The notes under the pieces were generated by a model. The model ran no database searches. It was given only the letters and a program-made list of their open reading frames with translations, and was not told the origin of the DNA. This document shows positions 1 to 7,414 of a stretch of DNA of 16,414 nucleotides, piece by piece. Both the position numbers and the translations under genes were made by a program. This DNA comes from CAYGZM01 sp964354365 (GTDB lineage Bacteria; Planctomycetota; Phycisphaerae; Sedimentisphaerales; Anaerobacaceae). How positions within the stretch are numbered: position 1 is the first letter of the stretch; each line of letters begins with the position of its first letter. The stretch is taken from assembly GCA_964354365.1 (NCBI GenBank), contig CAYGZM010000083.1:1-16414 (forward strand). Reading direction: 5' to 3'.

Positions 1-1
1 G

Positions 2-1801
2 CTGCACGAGTTTGTGGCCGATGCAATCGAGCTGACCGGGGCAGCGTCGGTGTATGTGTGCACGGATTGCGAGGAGGACCGGGCGTATATTCGCCAACTG
101 GCGATGAAGAACGGGGAGGAGAGGCCGTTGAATATATCCGGCCATACGTGCCATTTTGACGGATGCAACGACCTGGCCCGCGATAAGGGCGGGACGAAGT
201 ACCTGCTGCCGCCTGGCTCGGATTTGGGGGCGATCCTCAATTCCACCGACAAACAGCAGGGCGCCGAAGAAATCCGCTCACTTTTGAAGGATTTGATGGC
301 GGGACGGGAAATGCTGGTGCTGTTTTTCTGCCTCGGGCCGGTGGATTCGGAGTTTTCGATTCCGTGCGTCCAGATAACGGATTCGCCATACGTCGGCCAC
401 AGCGAGATCATTCTGTATCGGCCCGGGTACGAGCAGTTCAGAAAGATCGGCTCATCGGGCGACTTTTTCAGGTTCATCCATTCGGAAGGCGAGCTTGAGA
501 ACGCGGTAAGCAAAAATATCGACAAGCGCCGGGTGTATATCGACCTCGAAGAGAACTTGGTATATAGCGTCAACACGCAGTATGGGGGCAATACCATCGG
601 CTTGAAGAAGCTAGCGCTGCGTCTGGCGATACAGAAGGCCTCGAACGAAGGATGGCTTGCGGAGCACATGTTCGTGATGGGGGCGCACGGGCCGGGCCGC
701 AGGGTGACTTATTTTGCAGGCGCGTTTCCGTCGGCCTGCGGAAAGACGTCCACCTCGATGCTGCGGGGACAGACTATCGTCGGCGACGACATCGCGTATT
801 TCCGCAAGAAGAACGAACAGATGCGATGCGTGAACGTTGAGAAGGGCATTTTCGGCATTATTGAGGATGTAAATGCAAAGGGCGACCCAGCCATATACGA
901 GGCGCTGACGAGTCCCTGCGAGGTGATATTCTCGAACGTACTGATTGACGACAAGAAGAGCCCGCACTGGCTCGGCGACGGCGGCGAGATGCCGAGCGAG
1001 GGTACAAATTACTCAGGCAGGTGGCACAAGGGCAAGAAGGACGCCAAAGGCGACGAGCTCATAGCTTCGCACAAGAACGCGAGGTACAGTCTGAGCATTG
1101 AAGACCTCAAGAATATGGACCCGTTGATGCACGACCCGGAGGGTGTGCCCGTCGGCGGAATAATCTATGGCGGGCGAGACAGCGATACGTGGGTCCCCGT
1201 TGAACAGGCGTTCAACTGGACCGAGGGTATTATTCTCAAAGGCGCCTCGCTCGAATCGGAGACGACGGCTGCCACGTTGGGGCAGATGGGGGTCCGGGCG
1301 TTCAATCTGATGTCCAATCTGGACTTTCTCTCGATACCGCTTGGTCGGTATATTCAGAACAACCTTGATTTTGCCGAGGGGGTAGAGAATCCGCCGATGA
1401 TTTTCTCGGTGAACTATTTCCTCAAGGACAAGAACGGCAAGTACCTCAACGGGATGGGCGACAAGTTGGTATGGATTCTCTGGGCGGAGCTGCGGGTGAA
1501 CGGCGATGTTGAGGGGATCAGGACGCCGACGGGCGTGATACCGAAACACAAGGATTTGGCCGGGTTGTTCAAAAAGAATCTGCGCATCGAATACACGCAG
1601 TCCGATTACGTGCGGCAGTTCACGATTCGCGTGCCGGAGAACCTCGCCAAGCTCGACCGCGTCGAGAAGATATACAGAGAGAAGGTATCGGATACGCCTG
1701 CGATTCTGTTTGAGACGTATGCCGAGGCTCGCAAACGTCTGAAAGCTGCCCAAGATCGATACGGCGATAACATCTCGCCGCTCGATTTGCCGGCTGAGTA
1801 G
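2..1801 (+). CDS. pckG: Phosphoenolpyruvate carboxykinase (GTP), 5'-truncated
   Basis: Interconverts oxaloacetate and phosphoenolpyruvate with a nucleoside triphosphate, in the cytosol (gluconeogenesis/anaplerosis). Numbered from the GTG at 14, it has the family P-loop FPSACGKT at residues 238-245, GDDIAY at 257-262, the metal-binding Lys and His within GLKKLALR (198/199) and EGWLAEH (His218), and HKNAR at 353-357 with the substrate-binding Asn355 and Arg357. The reading frame is open back to the window edge (L-H-E-F-V before the GTG). The GTG is therefore probably internal and the true start lies upstream. Visible length is about 600 residues, near the usual 600-620. The guanine-pocket loop differs from the animal enzyme (Phe469 kept, Tyr477 and Met481 where Phe is usual, one residue shorter), and the family's MRPF motif is absent. 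Family assignment is secure; nucleotide preference is less so. Confidence 0.93.
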   Translation: MHEFVADAIELTGAASVYVCTDCEEDRAYIRQLAMKNGEERPLNISGHTCHFDGCNDLARDKGGTKYLLPPGSDLGAILNSTDKQQGAEEIRSLLKDLMAGREMLVLFFCLGPVDSEFSIPCVQITDSPYVGHSEIILYRPGYEQFRKIGSSGDFFRFIHSEGELENAVSKNIDKRRVYIDLEENLVYSVNTQYGGNTIGLKKLALRLAIQKASNEGWLAEHMFVMGAHGPGRRVTYFAGAFPSACGKTSTSMLRGQTIVGDDIAYFRKKNEQMRCVNVEKGIFGIIEDVNAKGDPAIYEALTSPCEVIFSNVLIDDKKSPHWLGDGGEMPSEGTNYSGRWHKGKKDAKGDELIASHKNARYSLSIEDLKNMDPLMHDPEGVPVGGIIYGGRDSDTWVPVEQAFNWTEGIILKGASLESETTAATLGQMGVRAFNLMSNLDFLSIPLGRYIQNNLDFAEGVENPPMIFSVNYFLKDKNGKYLNGMGDKLVWILWAELRVNGDVEGIRTPTGVIPKHKDLAGLFKKNLRIEYTQSDYVRQFTIRVPENLAKLDRVEKIYREKVSDTPAILFETYAEARKRLKAAQDRYGDNISPLDLPAE

Positions 1802-2016
1802 CCGCAGTGGGGTTCAGACGCAGACCCACGGTCCCACAGGGATTCATGCAGGTTTTCACGGTATTTGATTAACCGCGCAGAACGCAGAGACGAATCAAAG
1901 ATCAGAGTGCGAAGTGTTAAGTGGAGAGCCCCGGAGTAGAGGGCAAAAAGTGGTCTGAGGGCGGATACCTGGACAGGGTGGCTGATAACCCAAGAAGAAC
2001 ACTTCAAAAACCGGCG
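1802..2016. other. Spacer between pckG and the R-M promoter
   Basis: No convincing gene. Short overlapping ORFs exist on both strands but have no recognisable domain or ribosome binding site. A weak dyad, GTGGG at 1807-1811 with CCCAC further on, lies just after the pckG stop, but no T-tract follows, so a terminator is not supported. The segment near 1869-1895 (a run rich in GCAGAACGCAGAGACG) resembles the dispersed 'cgcagagaacgcagag' repeats of many environmental genomes; this is recall only. Confidence 0.4.
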
Positions 2017-2045
2017 TTGACAAACTTGGTGCGTCTGTACATAAT
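2017..2045 (+). promoter_or_regulatory. Sigma70-type promoter of the mod-res operon
   Basis: TTGACA at 2017-2022, a 17-base spacer, and CATAAT at 2040-2045 (perfect -35, five of six for the -10). Transcription would begin near 2052, giving a leader of about 40 bases before the mod ATG at 2091. The ribosome binding site GGAGG at 2082-2086 lies four bases before the ATG. Confidence 0.75.
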
Positions 2046-2090
2046 GCTCCTGCAGTCGGTAAGCGCCTTTTACGAGAATTCGGAGGCCCT

Positions 2091-3680
2091 ATGGCAACGC
2101 TGAATTTCAAAGGAAAAGCATTTGTCCAGAACTACCACCTCTCGGTCAAATACCACCAGCTTATCCCCCGCAAGAATAAATCCCTCACCAAGAAAGTCTC
2201 CCTCCACGACAACCTGATCATTCACGGCGACAATCTCAAGGCATTAAAGGCGCTGCTGCCCACTTACGCCGGCAAAATAAAATGTATCTATATCGATCCC
2301 CCTTACAACACCGGAAACGAAAAATGGGCCTATAACGACAACGTCAACTCACCTATGATGCAGGACTGGCTCGGCAAAGTCGTCGATAAAGAAGACCTCA
2401 CCCGACACGACAAGTGGCTCTGTATGATGACGCCACGACTGCGACTACTGCGTGAGCTCTTGAACGAAGACGGTGTTATCTACATTTCGATTGACGACAC
2501 TGAAGCTTCAAGACTTCGAATGCTAATGGACGAGGTTTTCGGAGAAGAACGATTCTTGGGCCAATTCTGTTGGAAGAGCAGGCAGAATAAGGACAATCGT
2601 AACATTACGGGTATTTCAAACGACCATGAGTACGTTCTATGTTATGGTCAAGGCTTACGTGGTTCAGAACGTCGTAAAGAGCAATTCTCTAATCCAGACA
2701 ATGATAAGCGAGGACCATGGACCAGTGGCAACATGGTTGGACTTGCAACGCAAAAGGCAAGACCAAACCTTCACTATGATTTGGCAAATCGTGAAACAGG
2801 TGTCGTTTACAAAAAGCCCGATCTCGGTTGGCGATTTGACAAAGCAAGGATGCAGAAACTAATCGAGGAAGAACGCATTTTATGGCCAAGCAATCCAGAA
2901 GGTCGCCCACGACTCAAGGTATTTCTATCGGAAATGTCACAGGAATTCACCGGATACTCGTCAATAATAGGGTCGCAGATTTTCACTCGTCATGGGACTG
3001 CTGAAATACGCGCGATATTCGGTGAACGCGTTTTCGACTTTCCAAAACCGTCTTCACTAATACGGGACCTACTTGTTCAGGCCACAGATGGGGACTCTCT
3101 CATAATTGACTCTTTCGCAGGTACGGGGCCGACGGCTCATGCTGTTTTGGCGTTGAACAAAGAAGACCTCGGCAATCGCCGGTTCATTCTGGTCGAATGT
3201 GAGGATTACGCGGATAAGATAACTGCCGAGCGCGTCCGGCGGGTCATAAAGGGCGTGCCAAAGGCAAAGGATGAGAATCTCCGCAAAGGTCTTGGCGGGA
3301 GTTTTAGCTACTTCGAGCTTGGCCCGCCGATTGAGATGGAGAGTATCCTTTCCGGGGATAATTTCCCGTCTTATATGGAGCTTGCCCGCTACGTATTTTA
3401 TACGGCCACCGGCGAGGAATTCGACCCGGATGCCGTCGATGAAAAGAAAAACTTCATCGGGCAGAGCGCTCAATACCTGGTCTATCTGTTCTACAAGCCC
3501 GATATGGATTACTTAAAGGCCACCGCCCTGACTCTCGATCGCGCCAAGGCCCTCGGCCCATATAAGAAAAAACGCCGACTCGTCTTCGCCCCGACAAAAT
3601 ATCTCGACCAGGAGCATCTCGACGAATTAAGGATTGACTTTGCCCAACTGCCCTTTGAAATCTACCAACTCGTGAAATAA
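2091..3680 (+). CDS. mod: Type III restriction-modification system methyltransferase (Mod)
   Basis: N6-adenine DNA methyltransferase subunit. It methylates the recognition site and supplies sequence specificity to the Mod-Res complex. The beta-class order is visible: catalytic motif IV DPPY at residues 69-72 (IYIDPPYNTGN) first, and the AdoMet-binding motif I FAGTG at 342-346 later. The region between, about 140-335, would hold the target recognition domain. The C-terminal part after about 350 is typical of Mod proteins. At 529 residues it is at the short end of the family. GGAGG at 2082-2086 supports the ATG. The central part is poorer in GC (about 45% over 2521-3060 by hand count) than the part after it (about 56% over 3121-3300) and uses more AT-rich codons, which suggests a swapped recognition domain. 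Motif I reads GTGPT where SGTT is common, probably a tolerated variant. It is the first gene of a two-gene operon with res. Confidence 0.93.
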   Translation: MATLNFKGKAFVQNYHLSVKYHQLIPRKNKSLTKKVSLHDNLIIHGDNLKALKALLPTYAGKIKCIYIDPPYNTGNEKWAYNDNVNSPMMQDWLGKVVDKEDLTRHDKWLCMMTPRLRLLRELLNEDGVIYISIDDTEASRLRMLMDEVFGEERFLGQFCWKSRQNKDNRNITGISNDHEYVLCYGQGLRGSERRKEQFSNPDNDKRGPWTSGNMVGLATQKARPNLHYDLANRETGVVYKKPDLGWRFDKARMQKLIEEERILWPSNPEGRPRLKVFLSEMSQEFTGYSSIIGSQIFTRHGTAEIRAIFGERVFDFPKPSSLIRDLLVQATDGDSLIIDSFAGTGPTAHAVLALNKEDLGNRRFILVECEDYADKITAERVRRVIKGVPKAKDENLRKGLGGSFSYFELGPPIEMESILSGDNFPSYMELARYVFYTATGEEFDPDAVDEKKNFIGQSAQYLVYLFYKPDMDYLKATALTLDRAKALGPYKKKRRLVFAPTKYLDQEHLDELRIDFAQLPFEIYQLVK

Positions 3681-3686
3681 TACTTA

Positions 3687-3709
3687 GCCCCCAGGCCTGC
3701 CTGGGGGGC
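3687..3709 (+). promoter_or_regulatory. Intercistronic hairpin covering the res ribosome binding site
   Basis: The 36-base mod-res spacer contains the arms GCCCCCAGG (3687-3695) and CCTGGGGGGC (3700-3709), joined by a four-base loop, with one bulged G. The G-run at 3703-3708 is the only Shine-Dalgarno-like sequence before the res ATG (3717), so the stem would hide it. There is no T-tract, so it does not look like an intrinsic terminator. A role in limiting Res translation is inferred. Confidence 0.5.
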
Positions 3710-3716
3710 ATCAACA

Positions 3717-6230
3717 ATGGAACCAAAAGAATACCAAATAAAAACCCTCAACCGCCTAAAGCAGTACCTCGATCTGCTCTATGACTGGCGTGCCAAAGCA
3801 CTGGCCAATCCCGATTTGGAAATCGAATTCCCTCTCACAGCCTGGAGAAAACTTGAAGGGATGTACGATTCTTATACCTCTCGGCGGGACGGCCTGGGCA
3901 GGCCCCTTCCCTGCTTCTGCCTGAAGATTCCCACCGCCGGGGGAAAGACATTCCTCGCGGTTAAGGCCATAGACCTTATCAACACCAATTACCGAAAGTT
4001 ACGCACCGGCTTGGTCCTCTGGGTCGTTCCTTCCACCCAGATTTACAATCAGACAATCAGGAGCCTGCGAAACCGCGACCATCCGTATCGCCAGCACCTC
4101 GATATCGCAAGCGGCGGCAGGACACTTATCCGCGAGAAGACCGATTTGTTTTCTCCTTTGGACGTCCGCGAAAATCTCGTCGTCCTTATGCTTATGCTGC
4201 CATCCGCCAACCGCAAAACCAAAGAAGTCCTGCGTATGTTCAAAGATTCAGGCGGCTTCGCGGAATTCTTCCCGCCCGAAGACGACCTCGAGGCAAACGC
4301 ACGCCTCCTCGAAAAAATCCCCAACCTCGATACCTTCGAAAAACAATCCGCCTTCTGGGGAAAGCAGGTCAAGTCCTCTCTGGGCAACACGCTGCGCCTG
4401 CTAAATCCCGTTGTCATCCTCGACGAAGGCCATAAGGCCTACAGCGAAACCGCTCAAAAAACACTCGAGGGATTTAACCCCTCCATCATCGTTGAACTCT
4501 CCGCAACACCGCCGGATAAAAGCAATAAACTCGTTGACATTACCGGCATCGAGCTAAACCGCGAGGAAATGATCAAATTCGACCTGCATATCTTCAACAA
4601 GGCAAACCCCGACTGGCGAGAAACACTCCTTGAGGCCCACAACCACCTCGAAATGCTCAAAGAGAAGGCCAGAGAATACCACGCCAACACCAACAAGTAC
4701 ATCCGACCGATATGCCTTATACAGGTTGAACGCACCGGCAAAGACCAACGCAGATCGGGCCTTATCCACTCCGAAGATGTCCGAGAGCACCTGATAAACA
4801 TCGTCGGATTGCAGCCCGATGAGGTCGCCGTCAAGACAAGCGAAAAAGATGAGCTGAAAGAAGTAGATGACGTGGGCGGCCTTATCTCGGAGAATTGCCG
4901 AATACGCTACATCATCACGAAACAGGCCCTCCAGGAAGGCTGGGACTGCGCCTTTGCCTATTGTCTAACAATCCTCACGCGCCCCGGTTCAAAAACCGCC
5001 CTCACCCAGCTTGTCGGCAGAATCCTGCGACAACCCTTCGCAAAAAAGACAGGCGTTAAAGAACTCGATGAAAGCTATGTCTTCTGTTACCAGCAGAAAG
5101 GCGCTGAGCTTCTTGAAGAAATCAGAAAAGGCTTCCGGGGCGAAGGACTCGGTGACCTGACAGGCCGAATCACTATGGCCGATGAATTGAGCGGCGAGGA
5201 ATCCGAAGAAGTTGTCGCCCACGTGCGCGACAAGTTCAAAGACGCGGCCGAGCAAATCATTTTGCCGGTCTTTGCCATACGCGATGAGTCCGGCTGGAGA
5301 AAAGTCTCATACGAAATGGACATCGCAAGCCAAATCCCCTGGACCGATGCCGACCTTTCGCCCTTATCCGAGCTTAACCTCTCCATGCTCGACCAAAAGG
5401 ACCTCGAACAGGTCGCTTCGCTGTCCGAAGACGTGGAGCGCGTTATAGAACTCAAAAATTCTCTCGAACTAAGAGCCGGCGCACTCAGGCTCGACCCCGT
5501 TTTTCTTGCCCGTCATCTGCTCGATATTGTCCCCAACCCCTGGGTCGCGTATGAATTCGGCAAAACCGTCCTCAATAAACTGCTTAGTAAATTCCCAGAA
5601 AAAGTTGTCATCAATAACTTCGTCTTCATTATCGAAGAGCTTCGAAAGCATCTTGCAAAGGAGAAAGATCGCCTTGCCGAACAGGTCTTCCGCAATATGA
5701 TGTCGCAAGATCAGATGCACTTTCTGGTCATCGCCAACAAGCTCGGGTATAAACTTCCTAAACAGAAGAAAACTCACCCTCCCCGACTGAATAAGGCCAA
5801 TGGCGACCATCTTGAAAAGTCACTTTTCGATTACGTTTGCCGCGATGATTTCGATAGCGACCTGGAGCGCCAAATTGCCTGCTATCTCGACGATCAGGAC
5901 AAGCTCTTCTTCTGGTACCGCAATGTCCCCAAGCAGGATTACGGCGTTCAGGGTTGGCGAAAACATCGTGTCTTTGCCGACTTCATCTTCACCGACAAAT
6001 CTAATGGCAACGGCTTCAACAAGGTCTTCGTCGTCGAAACAAAAGGAATTCACCTCAAAGGCAGCGAAGATACAGAGTACAAGAGAAACCTCTTCAACCT
6101 CTGCAACGACCGCGCAAAGGAGACCACCCTTACCGACCTCGGAATCAAACTCCCCGCCAAAGACATCTCGTTTCTCGTTGTTGATGAGCTTGAATGGCAA
6201 ACCCGCTTCAATGCTCTGTTCAATCGTTGA
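3717..6230 (+). CDS. res: Type III restriction endonuclease subunit (Res), SF2 helicase-nuclease
   Basis: ATP-dependent translocating and cleaving subunit that works with Mod on unmodified DNA. An SF2 helicase core is visible: motif I PTAGGKT around residues 72-78, motif II DEGH at 236-239, motif III SAT at 262-264 and motif VI QLVGRILRQ at 431-439. The C-terminal nuclease is of PD-(D/E)xK type: Asp755 in ADFIF, then Glu774-Thr-Lys776 in VVETKG. It has 837 residues, somewhat shorter than EcoP1I/EcoP15I Res, but all motifs are present and the frame is unbroken, so it looks functional. It starts 36 bases after mod and is presumably cotranscribed. Its coding strand is C-rich with many CTC/CTT leucines, whereas pckG prefers CTG/TTG; this fits horizontal acquisition. 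Confidence 0.93.
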   Translation: MEPKEYQIKTLNRLKQYLDLLYDWRAKALANPDLEIEFPLTAWRKLEGMYDSYTSRRDGLGRPLPCFCLKIPTAGGKTFLAVKAIDLINTNYRKLRTGLVLWVVPSTQIYNQTIRSLRNRDHPYRQHLDIASGGRTLIREKTDLFSPLDVRENLVVLMLMLPSANRKTKEVLRMFKDSGGFAEFFPPEDDLEANARLLEKIPNLDTFEKQSAFWGKQVKSSLGNTLRLLNPVVILDEGHKAYSETAQKTLEGFNPSIIVELSATPPDKSNKLVDITGIELNREEMIKFDLHIFNKANPDWRETLLEAHNHLEMLKEKAREYHANTNKYIRPICLIQVERTGKDQRRSGLIHSEDVREHLINIVGLQPDEVAVKTSEKDELKEVDDVGGLISENCRIRYIITKQALQEGWDCAFAYCLTILTRPGSKTALTQLVGRILRQPFAKKTGVKELDESYVFCYQQKGAELLEEIRKGFRGEGLGDLTGRITMADELSGEESEEVVAHVRDKFKDAAEQIILPVFAIRDESGWRKVSYEMDIASQIPWTDADLSPLSELNLSMLDQKDLEQVASLSEDVERVIELKNSLELRAGALRLDPVFLARHLLDIVPNPWVAYEFGKTVLNKLLSKFPEKVVINNFVFIIEELRKHLAKEKDRLAEQVFRNMMSQDQMHFLVIANKLGYKLPKQKKTHPPRLNKANGDHLEKSLFDYVCRDDFDSDLERQIACYLDDQDKLFFWYRNVPKQDYGVQGWRKHRVFADFIFTDKSNGNGFNKVFVVETKGIHLKGSEDTEYKRNLFNLCNDRAKETTLTDLGIKLPAKDISFLVVDELEWQTRFNALFNR

Positions 6231-6282
6231 AACGCATTCCGCACCGACTCTACGGGGCCTTTGCGGTTATTGGGGATTTTCC

Positions 6283-6311
6283 TTGACGGGCAACCTCCGG
6301 CGGAGTATAAT
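6283..6311 (+). promoter_or_regulatory. Orphan sigma70-type promoter downstream of res
   Basis: TTGACG at 6283-6288, a 17-base spacer and a perfect TATAAT at 6306-6311. The spacer holds a small dyad, CTCCGGCGGAG at 6295-6305, abutting the -10. No convincing gene follows on this strand, only a 33-codon ORF without ribosome binding site (6343-6444) and repeats. A transcript would run towards the 3' end of the pilus operon and be antisense to its last gene. Confidence 0.5.
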
Positions 6312-6412
6312 ATATATCAAACTAACAGAATCAGAATAGTGAATGGTATGTACTATCCGTGTTAATGAGCGTCTAAAAAATGAAATCGGTCACTTTGACC
6401 CTATTACTTCAT

Positions 6413-6444
6413 CCCTTTGTGCCTTAGTGGCTTTGTGGCCGTGA
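6413..6444. repeat. Dispersed repeat fragment ('ctttgtgcc...ggctttgtggc' type)
   Basis: Contains CTTTGTGCCTTAGTGGCTTT followed by GTGGCCGTGAG. It resembles a short repeat scattered through many environmental bacterial genomes and often mistranslated as LCALVALW-like peptides. Only one copy is in the window, so the call rests on recall. Confidence 0.4.
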
Positions 6445-6450
6445 GTCAAT

Positions 6451-6595
6451 TATGCAAAACAAAGCCAATTTCAAAATGGGTAAAATAGCCATAAGTACAG
6501 CACCAATCAAGGCTTATGTCGATAAACAACGAACAATGAACAACAAACGTTATTCAAAACAAACCCAATCAAACCCAATTTCAAACGCAGAAACA
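6451..6595. repeat. Dispersed 'NKANFK...YSKQTQSNPI' repeat
   Basis: An A-rich stretch whose plus-strand translation begins MQNKANFKMGKIA and continues through NNKRYSKQTQSNPIS. I remember closely similar peptides, often called hypothetical proteins, from planctomycete metagenomes, where they reflect a nucleotide repeat. It has internal short direct repeats (CAAACCCAAT-like). The long plus-strand frame starting here runs antisense into the pilin gene and is not a real protein. Confidence 0.5.
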
Positions 6596-6620
6596 GCTTA
6601 CTCCGCTTGCCGGACGAGAG

Positions 6621-6654
6621 ATTGCCACGGCCTTGGGGGCCTCGCAATGACGGG
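6621..6654. repeat. Palindromic dispersed repeat ending in GCAATGACGG
   Basis: Imperfect stem: ATTGC (6621-6625) pairs with GCAAT (6644-6648), and GGCC (6629-6632) with GGCC (6638-6641) around the loop TTGGG. On the minus strand it reads CCGTCATTGCGAGG, the start of a repeat known from many bacterial genomes. It is paired with the unit at 6663-6698, which also ends AATGACGG. Confidence 0.6.
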
Positions 6655-6662
6655 TTTGAATA

Positions 6663-6698
6663 GATTTCTCCGCTCGCTTCTCTCGGTCGAAATGACGG
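6663..6698. repeat. Palindromic dispersed repeat ending in GAAATGACGG
   Basis: GATTTC at the left and GAAAT(GAC) at the right form the ends of an imperfect inverted repeat with a GC-rich centre. The minus strand translates as STERSERRNL, a peptide I recognise as a hallmark of this repeat. It lies directly beside the related repeat at 6621-6654. Confidence 0.6.
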
Positions 6699-6726
6699 CA
6701 GGCACAGGTCCGCGGGCTAAGCATGC

Positions 6727-6743
6727 GTCGCCATGCCAGCGAC
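6727..6743. repeat. Small hairpin repeat GTCGC/GCGAC
   Basis: Stem GTCGC (6727-6731) and GCGAC (6739-6743) around the loop CCATGCC(A). It is part of the repeat pile-up between res and the pilus operon; the minus-strand peptide RRWHGDACLA looks like repeat translation. No gene function is visible. Confidence 0.35.
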
Positions 6744-6798
6744 GGCTAAACGGGGCGGGGGCGAAGGGGACGTTACAGAGGCAGCGTTGGTTAGAAAG

Positions 6799-6832
6799 CA
6801 CGGGCAGGATGCCCGTCCCACGAGGCCCGTGG
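6799..6832. repeat. Tandem hairpins with the CACGGGCA-GATGCCCGT palindrome, after the pilus operon
   Basis: ACGGGC (6800-6805) and GCCCGT (6811-6816) form one stem around AGGAT. CCACG and CGTGG (6818-6832) form a second. A near copy of the first lies at 14624-14642. The minus strand reads TGILPV, a peptide common in planctomycete repeats. The pair sits just downstream of the last pilin stop and could stop or stabilise the operon transcript, but no T-tract follows. Confidence 0.6.
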
Positions 6833-6841
6833 CACAAGGTG

Positions 6842-7333
6842 TTAGTCGAGGTTTCGTCGTACTACAGCGGCGGCGGCGACCTTTTTCTCGACGCCGTCGC
6901 TCGCAACGCTGATGGCGATCTGGACGCTTTTCACCTTGGTCACGCCGTCTTCAACAAAGACATCCTTCGTGAAGGTTACAGAATTGACATTGCTGCAAAG
7001 GACGTAGTCCTCATCGGTTGCGTCGTAGTTCGTAATCAGATAGAGCACGTGTGCGGTGCTGTCGTACCGATAGGTTATGTCTTCGCCGGCGGCGGTTATC
7101 ATCGAGCACTCGTTGGCAGGCGCAGTATCGTCAACCTCAGTTGCGGTGCGAAGCTGACTCGTTATCCGAAAGAGGGTTTGTCTCGCGCTGTTGATTGCCT
7201 TGAAGATGTCTTCATTCTCCCGGTAATTTATGACCGAGGCGTTGAACGCGAGGGCGACGGCGGTGAGCAATATGGCCGTTATCGCCAGGGCGAGGAGCAG
7301 CTCGATGAGAGTGAAGCCGGTTCTATGTCCCAT
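6842..7333 (-). CDS. GspJ/PilW-like minor (pseudo)pilin
   Basis: Small protein with a class III prepilin signal. From the ATG at 7333 it reads MGHRTG then FTLIELLLALAITAI. Cleavage is after Gly6, N-methylation is expected at Phe7, and the conserved Glu is at mature position 5. One hydrophobic helix (about residues 7-27) is followed by a roughly 130-residue globular domain. At 163 residues it fits GspJ/PilW-like minor pilins, which cap or prime the filament. It is the last gene of the operon. The start is uncertain: no Shine-Dalgarno precedes 7333 because an ATCGTATATCG direct repeat occupies that place. An in-frame ATG at 7384 would give a 23-residue leader, and the frame is open to 7465 through repeat sequence. 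Confidence 0.75.
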   Translation of the reverse strand: MGHRTGFTLIELLLALAITAILLTAVALAFNASVINYRENEDIFKAINSARQTLFRITSQLRTATEVDDTAPANECSMITAAGEDITYRYDSTAHVLYLITNYDATDEDYVLCSNVNSVTFTKDVFVEDGVTKVKSVQIAISVASDGVEKKVAAAAVVRRNLD

Positions 7334-7335
7334 AC

Positions 7336-7360
7336 ATCGTATATCGCATATCGTATATCG
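7336..7360. repeat. 11-bp direct repeat ATCGTATATCG
   Basis: Two exact copies (7336-7346 and 7350-7360) separated by CAT, each nearly palindromic. They directly precede the likely start of the GspJ-like gene on the minus strand, where a ribosome binding site would be expected. In translation the tract gives YTICDIRC, which resembles repeat-derived peptides I recall from planctomycete metagenomes. Confidence 0.6.
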
Positions 7361-7414
7361 TGTTTTTTGTGTCGTCTGTCGCATATGTTGTATTCCGTAA
7401 TCGGCCAATTGGGT

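Noticed and set aside
14..16. GTG at 14 as the true start of pckG
   Set aside because: The frame is open to the window edge, and the residues after the GTG are already in the conserved domain with no leader or ribosome binding site.
1013..1753. 246-codon minus-strand frame across pckG
   Set aside because: Antisense to the conserved pckG coding frame and without family motifs.
6239..6266. CCGCA/TGCGG pairing after the res stop as a terminator
   Set aside because: Only 5 bp with an 18-base loop and no T-tract.
5800..6339. 179-codon plus-strand frame at the end of res
   Set aside because: It is a Ser/Thr-rich shadow in another frame over the nuclease domain of Res, whose own frame has conserved D...ExK residues.
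6343..6444. 33-codon ORF just after the orphan promoter (starts MVCTIRVNERL)
   Set aside because: No ribosome binding site, and its last third is a dispersed repeat; kept only as a remark in the promoter entry.
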